Assembly (NCBI GenBank): GCA_973895155.1 | Contig: OZ316898.1 | Span: 18,848,001 to 18,912,000, forward strand | Length of the DNA stretch: 64,000 nt | From: Marsupella aquatica | Taxonomy: Eukaryota > Marchantiophyta | Direction of reading: 5' to 3' | Part shown: positions 58,610 through 64,000 of the stretch, in pieces | Layout of the letters: every line of letters starts with the position of its first letter | Position numbering within the stretch: the first letter of the stretch is position 1 | The notes under the pieces: model-generated | What the model saw: the letters and a program-made list of their open reading frames with translations, nothing else | Database searches by the model: none | Told to the model about the DNA's origin: nothing | Translations under genes and position numbers: made by a program

Positions 58610-60040
58610 AATACTGTTTTGGAGTGACAGAAGTCCAAAGATGCACCGTCTGGAATGGCCGCTTCGAGTTGCACCATCGGCATACATGCAGAAAGGTCGA
58701 CGGTGTCGAGCTGAGATGGTCATGAACAAGGACTAGCGCTGCCTGGAACAGTTTTAGCAAGCGTGGAAGTGCTCACTTCATGGTTCTTGAAATGAAAAAT
58801 CACAAATAGTTCATGACGACCCGCGCCTTGTACAGATTGTTTTGATGTGTGAGCTTTATACTTCCATGACGTTGCCTATGTAAATGATCTTTTTAACAAA
58901 CTTCGAAGTATTTGCAATGTATAGAGTATTGATACAAAAGGTGGGGTTTTGATTATTTGGTTACATGTATTGGGTATCTTGAGCTCACCAGTAGAGCTGA
59001 CTCATAACATGCACTTCTTTTGGCTTATGTGCTGTAGATCACTTTACTCGGAGCTATGTCTGCACATTACATCTAAACAATTTAAGCACTAAGTAAATAA
59101 AGATGTTGCCCACAATCTAGTTCAAGTCTCTCATGCTTGTTATGCAAGCCAACAATTGTTGGCAAAATTGGTCTACGAGTCTTTCCAGAATATTGGGTGA
59201 CAATTTCGTCAGTGGATTTGTTTCCTCCTACTGTGTTGGAGCTTCGAACAAAATCTCCTTGGGTTGCTTTGGGGCAGGTCAACATTGACCGAAGTGCGTT
59301 GTGGATAATTGTGGGGGAACTCGGCCCCATCGACAAAGGAACACCTACCTACCGATTTTGACCCTCATTTGTATCCAAAGATTTCTAAAATGATAATCAT
59401 TGGGCTGTTCACAAGCCAATCTGGAAACCTCCAGTCTCGAAGACGGCAAACTCATAGTGGACTCTTGTCGCTGATGTTTTACAGTCTCCATTGTCTAAAA
59501 GATCTGTTTGTGAGGGTCTAAAAAAATTCAATGACTCTTGCCGGATTGCCGAGATTACCAAACACTGGATACGAATAGGTCTATATCTCAAAGATAGGTG
59601 ACAACTAAGTGGGGAGACAATGGGTGTATGAGGAACCGAAGTTAACACGCATCAAGGTCACTGGGTCGCCGGGACCAACACTGTTCAAAGACTACTGAGC
59701 ATCCAGGATTGCCAGAGAGACGACGCAAACAGGCAGACAAGTCCTAAAAATATTTCATTTCAAGTTCTCACAAGAAACCCCACAAGAGAAAGGAACAGAA
59801 GCACAGGCAGGCACTTTCCAGAACTAAGGGAAATAATGACAACCAAGTGATCGAATTGAGAACCCTACTTTAAGAGTGATCTAGACAGTATTAGTCTACC
59901 AAATTGCTCCCTCTACTTCGTGCTTGCCCTTTCAAACTATGCAACACCGATGTAGCCTTGTTGGGCAAGATATTGGTCCAGAGACAGCAGAGTAAAGAAC
60001 GTCAACCAGAATGAGTGGAAATGCATATAGCAAGCTGCCC
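58610..60040. other. spacer between convergent genes
   Basis: Contains the 3' ends of SDH7 (plus) and NAA20 (minus). No other coding sequence, RNA gene or repeat is evident. Confidence 0.5.
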
Positions 60041-60565
60041 TCAATCATATTCAAGCTCTTCTGGTGTGACGGCTCGCTTCAGCGGAATGACAGACTTCTT
60101 ATCCTTATCCCTCGGCATTGCTTTTCTCATATCCAGGCCGTCTTCTTCACCAGAGTAATAACGCAAAACTCTGCGATATATCACATATCCTAACTTCTCA
60201 TACATGGTGATGGCAGGAGCATTGGAAGCCCTCACAAACAAATCCACAAAGAAGGCGTTGTAGGTCTTCTCTGTGACTTCTTCCAGGATGTTCATCAGCT
60301 TTTTCGCTAGCTGCTGTCTTCTGTACTCCGGGGCTATGGTCACTGCCGTCACATGTCCGTGCCAGGACTCTCCCTGGCCCTCCACTTTGCCCATGATGTA
60401 GCCCATGATGCTGTTGCTGGGACTTACAGCCACGTGAAAATAGTCTGGCCATCTAGCCAGATAGGTCAAATAGAAATGCATGTTGAAGGTCTCCGTGAGA
60501 TGGTCCAGATTTACATTGGTAAATTTCAGCAAATCTTCACACCGAAATCCCCGAATTGTCGTCAT
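60041..60565 (-). CDS. NAA20: N-alpha-acetyltransferase 20, NatB catalytic subunit
   Basis: Catalytic subunit of the cytosolic, ribosome-associated NatB complex (partner NAA25), which acetylates N-termini beginning Met-Asp, Met-Glu, Met-Asn or Met-Gln. The 174-aa product is full length and strongly conserved: MTTIRGF at the start, TNVNLDHLTETFNM, YLARWPDYF, GYIMGKVEGQGESWHGHVTA, the acetyl-CoA-binding EYRRQQLAKKLM (R/QxxGxG/A loop of the GNAT fold), DLFVRASN, MYEKLGYVIYRRVLRYYSG and the C-terminal ELEYD. The frame is open 45 nt further upstream, but MTTIR is the conserved start. The coding sequence has no intron here. It converges on SDH7 with 1.4 kb between their stops. No degenerate positions suggest a pseudogene. 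Confidence 0.95.
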   Translation of the reverse strand: MTTIRGFRCEDLLKFTNVNLDHLTETFNMHFYLTYLARWPDYFHVAVSPSNSIMGYIMGKVEGQGESWHGHVTAVTIAPEYRRQQLAKKLMNILEEVTEKTYNAFFVDLFVRASNAPAITMYEKLGYVIYRRVLRYYSGEEDGLDMRKAMPRDKDKKSVIPLKRAVTPEELEYD

Positions 60566-63225
60566 CGTCTTCACTCCGACTCTCGAATGTTCAGCTCTCA
60601 AAGAAAACACACGAATTCGATGAAATTTGTACCTCAGTCACCAGCTTCTAACAGTCCTGCCCTCACGTCATCCGCCCACTGCGATAGAGCCTGGATAAAT
60701 CGCATTCAAAATGTAACGGAGGCCCCCCCTGAGTCAAAAGAAACTTTGCTGTCGTTGCCGGGAAATAATGAAAGAGTGAGCAAGTTTGGGACGCAGAGGG
60801 AATGAGCCCACCTGGAATTCCTGTTGTTTAGGCTTTGCTGAGCCCCTCACAATCTAAAACACAATCCCAAGATTCAAGCATGAGAACTTAAAAGACAATG
60901 AGCGCTGAGAAAGATGTCACACAAAAACTGGGAAGAGAGTTGCAATTCAGGACTTCTAGCCTCCCGGAGCAAAGAATTAATGGCAAGCAACCCGGGCCCA
61001 GCGGAGTAAAACCTTAACTGAGCATCACAAACAGCTATGTCCCCACTGAGCTGAGCAATGCTAGTTCGACCGAGGGAAGAAAACCAACCCCTAAAGTACC
61101 TCGACCGAAAAAGTGGAGAGCAGTGGACGACGACAAGAAACGAATGACCAACAATCAACGTAAGAAATAGCGCAAAAGCAACATTCAGAAAAATGTCGTT
61201 TTCCTAACCTAGAATTGGAGAGATATACAGTAGTTCTCTAACATATGCCACCATTAACACAATGGAATTATGTGGGTTGCTTTATAATCCTCAGAAAAAC
61301 CTAATGAAAATTTATGGGCGTGCTATAGTGCAGAATCATTCAAGCATGTGTTGTGAGCACTCCATGATATACAGGCCAGAATGAGCCAGCTCAAGTTATC
61401 CAACATTTCACAAAACTGAACCAAGTTGGGCCTAAGAACTAAAATACTCTGATACACAAAAATGTGAGCATTCATCTAAAAGTGGAGTGTTATGTGGACG
61501 AATAATAAAGTTTCACTCTAGTGAACCCAATACTCGATATATAGCATGTTCATCCTGGAACATGCCTTTTTCTTTTGTCTTGTAGTGATATGTAATTCAT
61601 TTTATGATAGAAGAAATAGTTACATGTAAAGTATATACCAAGAAATTAATACCTGTTAATTAAGAGTGAGTCACATGACACAAAAATCCATAAGTACACA
61701 TGCAAAGAAAAGTACATTATGACCAAGAAAGTACCAAGGTATTAAAGAGTTGTGCACATACAATACAAATTTTCACTTGCTTCTAGGTAATGACAATTAA
61801 CTCAATTAAAACCATAACTTTTGTAAAGGAAACCACAAGGGGAACTTGGTACACCAAATGTGCACATTGTTCAAATTAATTTCTCTCACTCTCGTGAGAA
61901 AACAGAGAATATGAAAATTAAACATTTATGAGGGGAGCCAAATACATTCAAAATACTCTAACTTCACTAAAATTTAAAGGGGTCAAAGAGTTAATTCAAA
62001 ATAAACTTAATACAAATGATTCATCTTGTCAGGGCACATTAAAATACAAATACTGGATAGAAAGTCTCAATAAGACAAAATCTGAAAGGTGGATTAGCCA
62101 TTATAGCATGGTCATTTGGATAAGTCTTCCCTATTGTGTATTCGTTTCTTTTCCTTTCTTTGCAATGTAATATGTTGAAATATTTTGTAACAAAACATTA
62201 GTGTAGGATTCCATCCGTGTTGCAAATATCTATTTGGGAATTGAATACTATGGGGGGTTGTTGATCTCAATGATGAAAGTAAGACAAAAGCAAATGTGTA
62301 GACTAGTCCTGGTTAAATGTCCAATGGGAGAAGCTGCCTGGTTCCTGCCGTATCACCCATTTTCTGAGTAGGATGCGGCCATTGAATATTGGTAAAAACC
62401 AATACTGAATATACGACAGTGGGGAGTAATTATGATCAAACATAACAGAATGAATTGTGTCAAATATGTGAATTCATCGAGTTGGGGCGAGAGATGTAGG
62501 GCATGGTCCGATCATGAGGCTCACATGTGGCACATGGGTGGGTTGAAATTGCTGGGGGCAACCTACACTTTTGAGAAAATTAGTGGTATGGGCAAACAAT
62601 CACTAGTCTGATAGCCAATAGTAGCGAAGCCAGTTAGGTTTCATCAGATTGTCCTACAGGAAGTGCATAATTTTAATGCACGAAAACCTCCTTCAAGGTA
62701 ACATTCCAGATACTTTTCTGCCAAGGTGGTGAATGTCAGCTTGTGTGACTCATCTAATAATCCGAGATTTAAGGGTAACTAGTAGGGGGTTGTGGCTAGG
62801 AGTAAAACTAGACAACAGCCTTGGGAATCTTCACCATAAGTGGCAAAGGTTTTTCAGAGAAGTGGTTCTAGCAAATTCTCACCACCATGGTTTCAGCTTG
62901 CACCAGGGTTTTGACTACACGCATACATATCACACCGCCAAAGCAAAAGGGGGGCAACAAAGGAAACCCCAGGGAGACCAAAAGCTCGAGAGCCTCACAA
63001 AGAACAGAGCAGTTGATAAGCGATTGGCTAATGCAATGAAGCACTAGTTGCTTGGAGAGCATCTCATTGTTTCATGAAGCTATAAAAGGCACGCTTCCTT
63101 TGCATCGGACACATTTGGGAGGCACACTGTTGAGGTTTCCTTAGTTGTGAGAGTAATGCCTATTGCCTGTCTTGAATTGCGAAGAACACTTTTCAACCAT
63201 AATACATAAATCAATTTACTCAATC

Positions 63226-63302
63226 CAGGCGTACCTTTTCTACTAAGTTCAATCAGGTTGTGTTCCTCCTATTCTACTAAGTTCAACCGAGGTTATGTTC
63301 CT
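63226..63302. repeat. 38-bp tandem duplication
   Basis: TTCTACTAAGTTCAA followed by GGTT.TGTTCCTC occurs twice in succession with small differences. Confidence 0.7.
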
Positions 63303-63479
63303 CGATAACAATGAACTGAGTGGGCATTGCTCTAGATGCTCTGTTTAGGAAGAACGCTTTCCTAAACAATTACTGCTATGATGTACTACAATGTGGCAAC
63401 TACTGTAAGCATGCTGAGCCTGTAAACCTCTCCATGCATCTGTCCCCATGGGAGTGTCGAGAGTAAAAGGTTCGCATCG

Positions 63480-63710
63480 GACTCTCACTGTAAGACCCCT
63501 TCCCAATTAATTTCGGTAGGGGTCACGAGACTGTAAGTTCTGATCAAAGTCTCCCTGCGTGTCTCCCCATTGATTTCTGTGGGGGTCACAAGAATGTTAC
63601 GGTTCCTAAAATCTCCAGGGCACGACTCCCTACTGACTTTACGGGGTCGCAAAATGTGAAGGTTCCTATAATTTCAATGCGTAACTCCATCTTAACGGGG
63701 CTCCCAACCT
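63480..63710. repeat. degenerate repeat, about 70 bp, three to four units
   Basis: Units share an ACTCCC/TCTCCC-TTGA-TTT-GGGGTCACGAGA-TGT-AGGTTC order. The first two (63490-63555 and 63556-63620) are the clearest; later ones decay to GGGGTCGC and GGGGCTCC. Confidence 0.55.
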
Positions 63711-64000
63711 TCTACTACTACCACATGAGAATCCTCATTTTCTTTTATCTTGGATGAAACTATCGATACAGATGACTGTTGAAGGACATTACCAACCAAT
63801 TGCTTCCACATCTGGCGAACAGACCTGAATCCTCAGACTGTAACGGTGGAACTATAGTCTACACACGAGGTAACAAATATAGCTATACATGTAAGGGAGA
63901 ACTCCAATACAAGATGTCCACCATACAAACAAAGAAGACAATGATCAGAGCAAACCATATACAACTTCATTTTTTTACCAAAATCTATGTTTCGAGGGGA

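Larger units (their letters stand above)
60566..64000. other. spacer, tandem repeats near the right edge
   Basis: The first few hundred bases should hold the NAA20 promoter. No other gene is recognisable on either strand. Short duplications lie at 63226-63300, and a degenerate repeat at 63480-63710. Confidence 0.45.

Overview
The window reads as nuclear DNA of a land plant, gene-poor and repeat-rich. The evidence is spliced GT-AG genes for plant-type proteins (a TITAN9-like protein, a plant phospholipase A2, a ZCCHC8/PSP-domain protein, an MRL7/SVR4-type plastid protein, the plant-specific mitochondrial SDH7, and NAA20) together with Ty1/copia elements whose primer-binding sites look like plant initiator-tRNA-Met sites. 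A seed-free plant (bryophyte, lycophyte or fern) is my guess from divergence and repeat density; nothing here proves it.

Layout. 1-13.3 kb: minisatellites, a TITAN9-like gene (2.7-4.8 kb), a two-exon phospholipase A2 gene (8.4-9.2 kb) and unassigned spacer. 13.3-28.7 kb: transposon country, with two related copia 5' ends in tandem (14.3-18.4 kb), an inverted copia RNase H scrap (23.2 kb), MITE-like and LTR-like pieces, and a TTTACAC-rich stretch (28.1-28.6 kb). 28.8-39.8 kb: the most unusual object, a large two-gene transposon-like unit. 40.1-44.8 kb: a 5'-truncated copia element carrying two later insertions (a 287-bp MITE and a 1.4-kb repeat), plus a second copy of the 1.4-kb repeat. 45-64 kb: the four remaining host genes (ZCCHC8-like 47.0-49.4, MRL7-like 53.0-54.8, SDH7 57.2-58.6, NAA20 60.0-60.6 on the minus strand), separated by spacers with many local tandem duplications.

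The 28.8-39.8 kb unit has two divergent genes. Leftward runs a multi-exon gene with a ParB-like DGNHR motif and, near its 3' end, a DNA N4/N6-methyltransferase motif-I-like segment, an architecture best known from phages and bacteria. Rightward runs a two-exon DDE transposase with N-terminal Cys/His clusters and a C-terminal SWIM zinc finger. About two dozen copies of a 15-bp palindrome, TAGCGCCnGGCGCTA, lie through the unit. All are in noncoding DNA (introns of both genes, the divergent spacer and both flanks), and I found none elsewhere in the window. In the spacer four copies sit exactly 73 bp apart. Both genes are interrupted by stops, and all those I can place are one C-to-T (or G-to-A) change from a sense codon, so this copy is probably a methylated, decayed element. 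I infer that the palindrome is the binding or modification site of one of the two proteins.
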